Positions 25,512 through 34,056 of a stretch of DNA of 64,000 nt are shown in pieces (position 1 is the stretch's first letter; each line of letters begins with the position of its first letter). The notes beneath the pieces are model-generated. The model saw nothing but the letters and a program-made list of their open reading frames with translations, did no database searches and was not told the origin of the DNA. Origin of the DNA: Rhodanobacteraceae bacterium (GTDB lineage: Bacteria > Pseudomonadota > Gammaproteobacteria > Xanthomonadales > SZUA-5); contig JACKOW010000001.1 of assembly GCA_024234055.1 (NCBI GenBank), forward strand, positions 846,001-910,000. Direction: 5' to 3'. A program made the position numbers and the translations under genes.

Positions 25512-28091
25512 ATGTCTGGCATTGTCATCGTAGAGACGTCGGCCACCTTGAGTCATTTGCTGCAGCGCACGCTGGCGGCCAGTCACCAGACCGTGGACCG
25601 GATGATCGGCAACTATGCCGAAGCCAACGAATTGCTGGCATCGATTGATGCCGGTGCGGTCAAGTTCAAGGTGCTGGTGATTGGCGCGCCGCAGCGATCC
25701 ACGCCCGAGTTCGAGGCGCTGATGACCCAACTTGGTGATTCGCGGGCACCGGCGCTGGCGGTGCTGGTGTTGAGTCACGAGAAGACACCCTTCCTGGCGC
25801 AATGGCTGGCGCGGCGGCGCAACGCATTCCTGCTGCTGTGGTCCAATTTCGGCCGCATTCCGGCGGCGCTGAAGCAGTTGCTGCCGCCAGAGGCAGCCGA
25901 CAGTCCCGGGCCGTCTCCCGAGAGCCTGGTGCAGGCGCCAAGCATTGCGCCGCTGCGGGTCTTGTTCGTCGATGACTCCCAGAGCGTGCGCTTTGCCTAC
26001 CGTCAGGTGCTGGAAAGCAATGGCTTCATCGTCGATACGGCGGCGTCGGTGCAGGAGGGCTATGCCAAGGGCCAGAGCGGTGCCTACGATCTGGCCATCG
26101 TCGACTATTACCTCCCCGATGGCAGCGGCGATGAGCTGACGCGGCGCCTGGTGACGTCCACGGCCACCCGGAATATGCCCATCGCCATCATCACTGGCAG
26201 CTACAAGGACGCGATCATCAAGCGCAGCCTCGAAGCTGGCGCCATGGAATGCATGTTCAAGAACGAGGTGCTGGAGCTGACGCTGGCGCGGATCAAGGCA
26301 CTGGCCCGCACCATCCAGTCGCAGAAATCGGTGGAGGCCGAACGCTTGCGACTGGACGGCATCCTGCGGGCCGTGGGCGACGGCGTCTACGGTGTGGACG
26401 GGCAGGGCGTCATCACCTTTGCCAACCCGGCGGCAGTGCGGGTGCTGGATTATCTGGATGAGCAGGAGCTGATCGGCAAGCAAGCCCATCAGCTGATCCA
26501 TTTCGCGGCCGAGGATGGCGAGCGCATCGGCGTGCAGGATTCGGCGCTGGCCCGCGCCTACAGCGAGGGCTCGGAACTCAGCTCCTACGAAACCGTGTTC
26601 TGGACCCGCGCCGGGCAGGCGCTGCCGGTTGAATGCACGGTGTTGCCGCTGGCCATCCAGGGCCGGCGCGAGGGCACGGTGGTGGTTTTCCGCAATATTT
26701 CCGAGCGCAAGAGCGCCGATCGCCTGCGCTGGGAGTTGCTGCACGATCAGCTCACCGGTCTGGCCAACCGTCGCTGTCTGACCCAGTCGCTGACCCAGGA
26801 ACTGGAGATCCGGCGCGAGCGCGGCGGCTATTCGGCGCTGCTCTACATCGATCTCGACCGCTTCAACATGATTGTCGAAAACGCCGGCCAGGCGGCGGCC
26901 GATCGGGTGCTGGTGGATGTCGGGCATCTGCTGTCGCAGCGACTGCGTCCGGACGATGCGCTGGCAAGGCTGGAGGATGATCACTACGCGCTGCTGCTCT
27001 CCGGCGTGCAGCTGGAGAATCTGTTCACCATCGCCGACAGCTTCCGCGAGTTGGTCAAGGACGGCAATTACCAGCTCTATGGCCGCGAAGTGGCGGTCAG
27101 TGGATCGGTCGGCGTGGCCATTCTCAGTGGCGAGGCTCCCAGCGCCGAGTACGTGATCGAGCACGCGCGGCTGGCTTGCCACGACGCCAAGCGCCGAGGA
27201 CGCGATCAGACCCAGATCTATGTCTCGGGCGCCGATGCCCGAATTGCCCGGGAACTGGACGCCGGTTGGATCGTGCGTTTGCGCGAAGCGCTGCACGAAG
27301 ATCGCTTCCTGCTGCTGACGCAGCCGATCGTGCCGGTGGCGGGCATCCGCGATGCCGACGAGGCGGCGTTGCGCTCGCAGGGTTGGCGTTTGCACCAGCA
27401 CAGCAGCGGCGAAGCCCTGTTCGAACTGTTGATCCGCATGGTCAACCGCGACGGCCAGCTGGTCAGTCCCTCGGTGTTCGTGCCGCTGGCCGAGCGCGTG
27501 GGCATGATGCCGAAGATCGATCTCTGGGTGATTGCCCGGGCGCTGCGGTTCCTGGCCACCTTGCCCGCCGATTCGCGCGTGGGCTTCACTGTGAATCTGT
27601 CCAATTCGACCCTGCAGGACCCGGAAGCGCTGAAGCTGATCGAGCAGATGATCAGCGGCTCCGGCGTGCAGGCCAACCGGCTGATCTTCGAGGTCACCGA
27701 AACCAGCGAAATCGGCAGTCTGCACGCGGCGCGCAAGTTCATGCAGGGCTTGCGCAAGGTCGGCGTGCGCTTCGCCCTGGATGATTTCGGCACCGGTTTC
27801 AGCTCGATCAGCCATCTGAAACACCTGCCGGTGGATTTCGTCAAGATCGAAGGCAGCCTGATCACGGATCTGGGCGAATCCTCGCGCGATCGCACCATGG
27901 TCGCCTCGATGGTGTCGCTGGCGCACGCCCTGGACCTTGGGGTTATCGCCGAGCACGTTGACAGCCTGCATACGCTGAAGTGGCTGGCCGATTGTGGTGC
28001 CGACCATGCCCAGGGTCATTTCCTGGGCGAGCCGGTGAAGCTGGAGGAAATCGACTTCAAGGCGCTCAGCACCAAGGCCACCCTTGCCTGA
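25512..28091 (+). CDS. REC-PAS-GGDEF-EAL signalling protein with degenerate GGDEF site
   Basis: 859 residues. I start at ATG 25512 (MSGIVIVETS) because the opening strand is that of a receiver-like fold; the frame is open from 25416. Domains: a pseudo-receiver lacking the acidic pocket (1-130), a true REC with VDDSQ and phospho-acceptor D198 (IVDYYLP), PAS (280-395), GGDEF (408-560) with the active-site loop changed to LEDDH (487-491), so cyclase activity is unlikely, and EAL (585-850). The EAL domain has FELLIR (E638), NLSNST, EVTET, ALDDFGTG and FVKIEGS (usually VKID), so phosphodiesterase or c-di-GMP-binding activity remains plausible. The stop lies 3 bases inside the next gene's reading, implying coupling to an ABC permease. 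Confidence 0.9.
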   Translation: MSGIVIVETSATLSHLLQRTLAASHQTVDRMIGNYAEANELLASIDAGAVKFKVLVIGAPQRSTPEFEALMTQLGDSRAPALAVLVLSHEKTPFLAQWLARRRNAFLLLWSNFGRIPAALKQLLPPEAADSPGPSPESLVQAPSIAPLRVLFVDDSQSVRFAYRQVLESNGFIVDTAASVQEGYAKGQSGAYDLAIVDYYLPDGSGDELTRRLVTSTATRNMPIAIITGSYKDAIIKRSLEAGAMECMFKNEVLELTLARIKALARTIQSQKSVEAERLRLDGILRAVGDGVYGVDGQGVITFANPAAVRVLDYLDEQELIGKQAHQLIHFAAEDGERIGVQDSALARAYSEGSELSSYETVFWTRAGQALPVECTVLPLAIQGRREGTVVVFRNISERKSADRLRWELLHDQLTGLANRRCLTQSLTQELEIRRERGGYSALLYIDLDRFNMIVENAGQAAADRVLVDVGHLLSQRLRPDDALARLEDDHYALLLSGVQLENLFTIADSFRELVKDGNYQLYGREVAVSGSVGVAILSGEAPSAEYVIEHARLACHDAKRRGRDQTQIYVSGADARIARELDAGWIVRLREALHEDRFLLLTQPIVPVAGIRDADEAALRSQGWRLHQHSSGEALFELLIRMVNRDGQLVSPSVFVPLAERVGMMPKIDLWVIARALRFLATLPADSRVGFTVNLSNSTLQDPEALKLIEQMISGSGVQANRLIFEVTETSEIGSLHAARKFMQGLRKVGVRFALDDFGTGFSSISHLKHLPVDFVKIEGSLITDLGESSRDRTMVASMVSLAHALDLGVIAEHVDSLHTLKWLADCGADHAQGHFLGEPVKLEEIDFKALSTKATLA

Positions 28092-28953
28092 GACGCAGTC
28101 GCCCGTCGCAGATCGTCACCCGCTGCTGAGTCTGCTGGGCGGTGCTTCGGTCATCGTGCCCTTGCTCGGCCTGCTGTTGCTCGGTGCCTTGGCCGTGCTG
28201 ACGCCGTGGATGTGGCCGTACTCGCCGGAACAGCCGCTGTGGGGCCAGGATCTGCTGGCGCCGGGCATCGCTCACGGCCACTGGTTTGGTACCGATGCCA
28301 TTGGCCGGGACATGTTGGCGCGGACTCTGGCCGGCATCGGCGTTTCCCTGGCCATCGGACTCGGTGCTGGCGTGCTGGCCTTGCTCGTCGGCGCCTTGAT
28401 CGGAGGGATTGCCGGCTATGCCGGCGGCTGGGTTGACGAAGCGCTGATGCGTACCAACGACGTCCTGCTCAGCCTGCCGCTGATGCTCATCGCGATTCTG
28501 GTGATCGCCTTGTTCGAGCCCTCGTTGTGGGCCTTGATTCTGGTGGTGGGCGGCTTTGGCAGCCTGGATGCCGCGCGCATCCTCAGACCGGAGGCGCGGC
28601 GCCTGCGCACGACTGAATTCATGCTCGCCAGCCAGCTGCAGGGCGCCAGCGCGACGGCCCAGATCGCGCGCCATCTGCTGCCCAATCTGCTGCCGGTAGC
28701 ACTGACCGCCTTTGGCTCGGTGGTGACTCAGGCGATTCTGGTCGAGTCCTTTCTGGCCTTCCTGGGCCTCGGGCCCAGCGAAACGGTGGGCAGTCTGGGC
28801 ACGCTGTTGGCCGAAGGTGTGCAGGATCTGCAATGGGCGCCGTGGACCTTGTGGATACCGGCGGCGGCGCTGGCGCTGGTACTGCTGGGCTTTGGCCTGC
28901 TCGGCGATGCCTTGCGACAGCGCTTGCGATACTTGACCGGAAGTTCCGATTGA
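28084..28953 (+). CDS. Peptide-type ABC transporter permease (DppC/YejE-like)
   Basis: 289 residues, starting at TTG 28084 with AAGGCC upstream and overlapping the previous stop by 8 bases. One N-terminal span (VIVPLLGLLLLGALAVLTPW) is followed by the HWFGTDAIGRDMLARTLAGI motif that marks the second permease of oligopeptide importers, then a five-span core. The EAA-type coupling loop is AARILRPEARRLRTTEFMLASQLQGASATAQIARHLLP. It normally works with an OppB/YejB permease and a periplasmic binding protein, neither of which is present in this operon. The ATPase follows directly. Confidence 0.88.
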   Translation: MPETQSPVADRHPLLSLLGGASVIVPLLGLLLLGALAVLTPWMWPYSPEQPLWGQDLLAPGIAHGHWFGTDAIGRDMLARTLAGIGVSLAIGLGAGVLALLVGALIGGIAGYAGGWVDEALMRTNDVLLSLPLMLIAILVIALFEPSLWALILVVGGFGSLDAARILRPEARRLRTTEFMLASQLQGASATAQIARHLLPNLLPVALTAFGSVVTQAILVESFLAFLGLGPSETVGSLGTLLAEGVQDLQWAPWTLWIPAAALALVLLGFGLLGDALRQRLRYLTGSSD

Positions 28954-30503
28954 ACGCGCCTCTGCTGCAGTTGAGCGGGTTGCGTGTCGGATTTCGCGCT
29001 GCCGATGACGTGCTCACGCACGTTGATCTGGCGCTGGCCGAGGGCCAGGTCTGTGGCCTGATCGGTGCGTCGGGTTCCGGCAAGAGCCTGCTGGCGCGGG
29101 CCCTGATCGGCTTGTTGCCCGCAGCTGCAGAGCTGCGCGGCGGCCTTGTTCACTGGCGCGGTCAGTTGCTGCCTCCTGACGAGATTGCGCCCTTGCGCGG
29201 CCGTGAGATCGCCTATGTGTTCCAGGATGCCGCAGCCAGCCTGCACCCGCTGCGCCGCATCCAGGACCAGTTGCGCGAGGCTCTGGCGGTGCATGCACCC
29301 GAACTCGATTCGGCCGCTGCTGATGGCAGGATCGCCGAGGCGCTGCGCGATGTCGGCATGGAGGCCGATCCGCGCTGGCTGCGCGCCTATCCGCATCAGC
29401 TTTCGGGCGGTCAGCGCCAACGCCTGATGCTGGCACTGACGCTGTTGCCCAAGCCGGCACTGCTGGTGGCCGATGAGCCCACCAGCGCGCTGGATCCGGT
29501 GCTGGCCCGGCGCGTCTGTGAACTGTTGGTGGCCGCGACCCGGGCACGGGGCATGGCGCTGCTGCTGATCAGCCACGATCTGCCGCGCGTCGCCGAATAC
29601 TGCGAACGGGTTTATCAGCTGACAGATGGCTGCCTGCAGGTTGCCAGTCTCACCGATTCGAACGGCGCAACGGTCGCCGCCAGCGGCGCCACGCCTGAAT
29701 CGGCTGGCCCCAGTCTGGCGGCACAGGCACTCAGTTTGAGTTACCAGCCCGCTCGACGCTGGCCCTGGTCGCGCACTCCGCCGTCGGTGGTCGAGGGCCT
29801 GAGCCTGTCGCTGGCGCCGGGCGAGCGTCTGGCGGTCGTGGGCAGTTCCGGTTCAGGCAAATCGACCTTGGCGCGCGGCCTGCTTGGGCTGATGCCGGTG
29901 CTGAGCGGTCGGGTTGACTGGTTCGGTCGCAGCCTGTCCGAGCTGGAATCGCGCCAGTTACGGCGCTGGCGCCGGCGCGTACAGATGGTGTTTCAGGATC
30001 CCTACCGGACGCTGGATCCGCTTCAGCGGGTAGACCGGATGCTCTTCGAAGCGTTGAGCTTTGCGCCGACACCGCCGACTGCAGGCCAGCAACTGGATCG
30101 CGCGCTGGCACTGCTGCGAGAGGTCGGCCTGGATGAAGCCGCACTGTGGCGCTACCCCAGCCAGTTCTCCGGCGGCCAGCGCCAGCGTCTGGCCATCGCC
30201 CGGGCGCTGGCCTGCGAGCCGGAGGTGCTGATCTGCGACGAAGCTACCAGTGCGCTCGATCCTGCCGTGCAGGCGCAGATTCTGGATCTGCTCGATAGCC
30301 TCGCCACACTGCGCGGCTTGGCCTTGCTGTTCATCTCCCACGATCTCGGCGCCGTGGCCCGTCTCTGCCAGCGCCTGCTGGTCATGGACCAGGGGCGCGC
30401 CGTGGAAACCGGACCGGTGGCCTCGCTGCTGGCCAATCCGCAATCGCCGGCGCTGCGAGCGCTGGTAGCGGCGCTGCCGGCGGGAGTGGGGGCGGGGGCG
30501 TGA
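28950..30503 (+). CDS. Fused double-ATPase of a peptide ABC transporter (YejF-like)
   Basis: 517 residues carrying two ABC domains in tandem (YejF of E. coli has 529). It starts at TTG 28950 with GGAAG upstream and overlaps the permease stop by 4 bases (TTGA). Domain 1: Walker A GASGSGKS, signature LSGGQRQRL, Walker B LLVADEPTSALDP. Domain 2: Walker A GSSGSGKS, signature FSGGQRQRL, Walker B VLICDEATSALDP, switch histidine in FISHD. Both sites look intact. It would power import of oligopeptides or peptide-like compounds with the permease at 28084. The C-terminus (AALPAGVGAGA) runs up to an 8-bp array. Confidence 0.92.
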   Translation: MNAPLLQLSGLRVGFRAADDVLTHVDLALAEGQVCGLIGASGSGKSLLARALIGLLPAAAELRGGLVHWRGQLLPPDEIAPLRGREIAYVFQDAAASLHPLRRIQDQLREALAVHAPELDSAAADGRIAEALRDVGMEADPRWLRAYPHQLSGGQRQRLMLALTLLPKPALLVADEPTSALDPVLARRVCELLVAATRARGMALLLISHDLPRVAEYCERVYQLTDGCLQVASLTDSNGATVAASGATPESAGPSLAAQALSLSYQPARRWPWSRTPPSVVEGLSLSLAPGERLAVVGSSGSGKSTLARGLLGLMPVLSGRVDWFGRSLSELESRQLRRWRRRVQMVFQDPYRTLDPLQRVDRMLFEALSFAPTPPTAGQQLDRALALLREVGLDEAALWRYPSQFSGGQRQRLAIARALACEPEVLICDEATSALDPAVQAQILDLLDSLATLRGLALLFISHDLGAVARLCQRLLVMDQGRAVETGPVASLLANPQSPALRALVAALPAGVGAGA

Positions 30504-30505
30504 GG

Positions 30506-30603
30506 GCACGAGGGCACGAGGGCGCGAGGGCATGAAGAAGCTGGCACTCGGCCGTAGTGAGGTCTTTCGTTCCCTCGCGCCCTCGCGTCCTCGTGCTCCC
30601 CGC
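30506..30603. repeat. Pair of inverted 8-bp arrays
   Basis: GAGGGCAC-type units at 30506-30535 face CCCTCGCG-type units at 30569-30603 across about 33 bases, able to form a long imperfect hairpin just after the ABC ATPase gene. It may serve as a transcript end. The remaining bases to 30705 hold no gene. Confidence 0.8.
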
Positions 30604-30704
30604 CCCTAAAATCAACATGAACGCTGCTTAAACATCGCCCAAACGCGCAGTCGCAGGGATAGGCTTCATCCAACCGCCCGAAACGGTCAGACGAGGACTC
30701 CGAG

Positions 30705-31472
30705 ATGAATTCCAGACTGCTCTTGATTTCCCTGGCGACTGGCTTGGCGCTCTGCGCCACCAGTGTCTCCGCCACCGAGGTGTTCCAGCCGCGCAAGGTG
30801 GAATCCGATCTATGGCAATCGCCCCACTTCCGCCGCGCGCACCCGGATCTGAAGCATCGTCTGCAAGGTCAGGCGCACCTGGAAGATGGTCGCGCCAAGC
30901 AGGCAGTGACCGAGTTTCAGCAAGCGGCGCGCTGGGGAGACAAGTTGTCGCAGGCGATGCTGGCCGAGCTCTATTGGCAGGGTGAAGGCGTGAAACAGGA
31001 TCGTGCCCGGGCCTATGCCTGGATGGATCTCGCAGCAGAACGCCAGTTTGTCGCCTTTGTGGCCAAGCGCGAGCGATTCTGGTCCGAGCTCGACGCCAAC
31101 GAGCGTGAGCGGGCTCTGGCGATCGGCCAGGAACTCTATGCCAGCATGGGCGATGAGCGGGCTCTGCCCCGTCTGAACAAGCATCTGCGCAAGGAACGCT
31201 CCAGCACCGGCAGCCGGTTGGGATACGGCGGCAACGGCAGCGTGATCCTGCCTACCGCTGGCGGCGGTTCCGTCGACATCTATGCGCGCTCGGCCTCGGG
31301 CATGCTGGGCATGGTCGGCGCAGCGGGCGGCCGCCAGATTCCGATGACCGCCTATTACGCCAGGCAGTACTGGCAGACCGAGGCCTATCTGGACTGGCAA
31401 TCCGATCAGCTGGAACTGGCGCGTCGGGGCATCGTCCGGGTTGGTGCCGTGGAAGACAGCTTGCCCGACTGA
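30705..31472 (+). CDS. Secreted Sel1-like repeat protein
   Basis: 255 residues with a signal peptide (MNSRLLLISLATGLALCATSVSA). Residues about 55-110 form Sel1/TPR-like repeats (QAVTEFQQAARWGDKLSQAMLAELYWQGEGVKQDRARAYAWMDLAAE), a protein-interaction fold. The C-terminal half contains a Gly-rich stretch (GYGGNGSVILPTAGGGSVDIY) and an aromatic end (YYARQYWQTEAYLDWQ). Probably periplasmic. Partner unknown. Purines (GAGGAC, GAG) precede the ATG. It is separated from the next gene by a hairpin. Confidence 0.8.
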   Translation: MNSRLLLISLATGLALCATSVSATEVFQPRKVESDLWQSPHFRRAHPDLKHRLQGQAHLEDGRAKQAVTEFQQAARWGDKLSQAMLAELYWQGEGVKQDRARAYAWMDLAAERQFVAFVAKRERFWSELDANERERALAIGQELYASMGDERALPRLNKHLRKERSSTGSRLGYGGNGSVILPTAGGGSVDIYARSASGMLGMVGAAGGRQIPMTAYYARQYWQTEAYLDWQSDQLELARRGIVRVGAVEDSLPD

Positions 31473-31480
31473 GCTGATCA

Positions 31481-31514
31481 CCGACTGGCGCAGGGCGAGC
31501 CATTCGCCAGTCGG
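31481..31514 (+). terminator. Hairpin after the Sel1 gene
   Basis: CCGACTGGCG (31481-31490) and CGCCAGTCGG (31505-31514) form a perfect 10-bp stem with a 14-base loop just after the stop codon. There is no T run, so termination would need Rho or the hairpin only protects the transcript end. Confidence 0.45.
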
Positions 31515-31604
31515 CTGCTATCGCACGGAAAATGGGGCTATCCTGTCGGCGCTCCGCGGTGAGCGCCGATGCCGGTGCCCATGCCTGCGGCTGAGGAGTG
31601 TGCG

Positions 31605-33707
31605 ATGGCCGTTCGCCTTGTGCTCGCGCTGTTGTGTCTGCCGCTCGCCGGGCTCCTGCCTGCCCAGTCTGTTCCGGTCTTCAGCGACTCCCTGCAAAGC
31701 GGCTTTGCCGACTACTCCTTCGGCGCGCCGGCGCCGAATTTCGCCAACCCGGCGCCGGTGCAGTCGGGCGCCGCTTCCATCGCCTTCACCGGCAATGACT
31801 TCAATGCCATCGGCATGGCCAACATCAATGTGGATTATTCCACGGTCGCCTATCCGACCATCCGACTGTACGTGCACGGCGGCGCCAGCGGCGGACAGCA
31901 GCTTCGCATCTATCTGCAGACCACCGATGCCGGCGGCAACAGCACGCCGGTGGCCGATGCTGAACTCGACAGCTACATCAGCGGTGGCGCCATTGCCGCC
32001 AACGAGTGGCGCGAAGTGCTGGTGCAGATCACCCAGCCACCGCTCAGCTACAGCGGCAGCTTTGACCGCATCGATCTGCAATCGGATATCGCCGGAACCC
32101 AGCCGGTGTTGTATGTGGACAGCATCAGTCTGGAACCCCCGTCGGGTGGCGGCGGCAATCTGCTGTTCGCCAATGGCTTTGAAGGGGGCGGCATCCCGCC
32201 GCCGCCGGCCAGCGCGCTGCAGATCGAGCGTGATCAGATGGTCGGCGGCCTGCTCGGCGATCGCTACACCTGGCGCGATCATAACGATCAGCCGCGGGTG
32301 GCGGTGCTGGCCCACAACGACGGCCAGGTTGGGCCCCAGGGGCAGCGTGGTGGCGAGCTCTGGGAGTATCGATATCAGACGCCCGGCGGCACCCGCATCG
32401 TTCGCGCCACCAACCAGTTTGCCGGCGGTTTCGGCTATGTGGTCAGCCACCGCGCCGAGGGCACCACCGGGATCGGTGGCAATGACGATTCGCCGCTGGG
32501 GCATGGCTTCAGCGGACAGTTCGAGCGCGTCTTCGAAGGCCGTCATCACGCCATCCTGCGCTTTACCCAGCGCTATCCGCGCTATTCGCGGACCACCGCG
32601 AATCCGCCCAATACCCAGTATCAGGTCCCGGTCACCATCGAGTGGGTCATCGCGAATGGCCGCGATCATCCGCTGTGGGCGATGACCTGGGATCTGACCG
32701 GTGCGCTGCCCAATGCCGTGCCGGTGGATGCCCTGGAAGACGACACCCGGGCGCCTTATGGCGAGATGCTGTTCGACGGCAGTGCCAACATGGCGGCGCA
32801 CAGTGTCATCGCCGGGGTCGGCTGGGGCGATCGTTACAAGTTTGCGTCCACCGGCAATCCGGTCACCTTCGACAGCCAATGGACCTGGAATCAGCCCAAC
32901 ACCGTGCCCTATGTGAAACTCTGGACCACAGCCATCGATGCCACCATGGGCACCGTGCAGACCCAGACCATCACCCAGCAGGATGCTGGCGGATATTTCG
33001 GCACCGATCGCTGGAACAGCACCAGCGCCGCCGGACTGGCATGCACCGTGTTCGGCAACAACTACCGCATGCCCTGCGATTTCAACTGGCCTTACCAGTC
33101 GATCAACTATTCGCTGTTCGGCGCCAGCAGCACCAACAACACCCGGTTGGCCTGGGGCGCCAACTTCGGCTGGCTCGGTCAGCAGAGCTACTTCGTGCAC
33201 GGCAGCGCCTTTTACGGCGGCCCGCTGGCCAATGCCACCGCCAGCGGTTGGCCGCGCAAGAGCTACGCCACCTGGGTGGTGCTCGATCGTCACAGCCTGG
33301 ACCCGGTCGGCACCCAGGTAGCCGAACTGGAAACGGTACAGAACACCGTAGTCACCGCCACCATCGGCAGCGTCAACACCAACGGCCCCGCTGGCGTCGC
33401 CCGACCCGACACGGTCAACTACAGTCCCGCCGGCTGGAATCACGTCCGCGGCGCCTGGGCCTTCAGCGCCAGCGGCAACAGCCTCGACGCCAACTTCGCG
33501 CTGGCCGGTGGCAGTTTGATCCGGCCGCTGATCATCGTGAGCAACTGGACTGCGGCCGGCTTCCCCAGCGTGGTGCGATTCAACGGCGCCGTGCTGGCCC
33601 TGGATGTGGACTATCTACCCTCCTTGCGACCCGGCTCGAATGAGCTGTGGATCACGCTGGGCCGCAATCTGAACGGCGCTGGCAATCGCCTGGAGATCCT
33701 GCCTTGA
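31605..33707 (+). CDS. Large secreted protein with jelly-roll-like N-domain and unknown C-domain
   Basis: 700 residues starting at ATG 31605 behind GAGGAG; the ATG at 31569 is upstream of that site and adds non-signal residues. Signal peptide MAVRLVLALLCLPLAGLLPAQS. Residues about 25-180 look like a beta-sandwich binding module (TIRLYVHGGASGGQQLRIYLQ, SFDRIDLQSDIAGTQPVLYVDSISLE). A Gly/Pro linker contains LLFANGFEGGG, a motif resembling C-terminal ends of many secreted proteins of this group. The remaining 500 residues are aromatic and Asn/Gly-rich (DRYTWRDHNDQPRVAVL, CDFNWPYQSINYSLFG) with a cysteine pair, perhaps an extracellular glycan-active or binding domain. No catalytic motif is certain. 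Confidence 0.75.
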   Translation: MAVRLVLALLCLPLAGLLPAQSVPVFSDSLQSGFADYSFGAPAPNFANPAPVQSGAASIAFTGNDFNAIGMANINVDYSTVAYPTIRLYVHGGASGGQQLRIYLQTTDAGGNSTPVADAELDSYISGGAIAANEWREVLVQITQPPLSYSGSFDRIDLQSDIAGTQPVLYVDSISLEPPSGGGGNLLFANGFEGGGIPPPPASALQIERDQMVGGLLGDRYTWRDHNDQPRVAVLAHNDGQVGPQGQRGGELWEYRYQTPGGTRIVRATNQFAGGFGYVVSHRAEGTTGIGGNDDSPLGHGFSGQFERVFEGRHHAILRFTQRYPRYSRTTANPPNTQYQVPVTIEWVIANGRDHPLWAMTWDLTGALPNAVPVDALEDDTRAPYGEMLFDGSANMAAHSVIAGVGWGDRYKFASTGNPVTFDSQWTWNQPNTVPYVKLWTTAIDATMGTVQTQTITQQDAGGYFGTDRWNSTSAAGLACTVFGNNYRMPCDFNWPYQSINYSLFGASSTNNTRLAWGANFGWLGQQSYFVHGSAFYGGPLANATASGWPRKSYATWVVLDRHSLDPVGTQVAELETVQNTVVTATIGSVNTNGPAGVARPDTVNYSPAGWNHVRGAWAFSASGNSLDANFALAGGSLIRPLIIVSNWTAAGFPSVVRFNGAVLALDVDYLPSLRPGSNELWITLGRNLNGAGNRLEILP

Positions 33708-34056
33708 GCGGACTCGTTCCGGGATGGAGCAAGCTTCCTGTTACCACAGCAACGGTGTAACAGGCCTTTGTAGTGCCGAGCTTGCTCGAGCTTGCTCGGC
33801 AGGGTCTACGGCTCTTGCACGTCCAGACTCGTCTGGACGCTCTCACCACCCAGGCAAAGCCAAAGCCCAGCCAGAGCAGCGGAGCAAGCTCCGCTCTACC
33901 AAAGCGTCGGTGTATGAGGCTGTTGTAGTGCCGAGCTTGCTCGGCAGGAATTGGGGCCTTTTCTGCGCTGCCGGAAGAGCCAAAGCCTGGCAGAAGCAGC
34001 GGAGCAAGCTCCGCTCTACCGGAGCAACAGCGCGCAAGAACAACCAGCAACCAGCC
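33708..34056. repeat. Cluster of GAGC-family repeats and one GTCCAGAC palindrome
   Basis: 349 bases between convergent genes. GCCGAGCTTGCTCGGC-type motifs occur at 33775-33800 and 33929-33946, AGCGGAGCAAGCTCCGCT motifs at about 33878 and 33998, and GTCCAGACTCGTCTGGAC at 33820-33837. The block 33869-33960 is the inverted copy of the units at 2722 and 2841. No gene was seen; the palindromes could end both flanking transcripts. Confidence 0.8.

Noticed and set aside
26970..26985. Active diguanylate cyclase site in the 25512 protein
   Set aside because: The loop reads LEDDH rather than GGDEF or GGEEF.
25449..28019. 856-codon open frame antisense to the GGDEF/EAL gene
   Set aside because: Complement of clear REC-PAS-GGDEF-EAL sequence, with low-complexity translation and no ribosome binding site.
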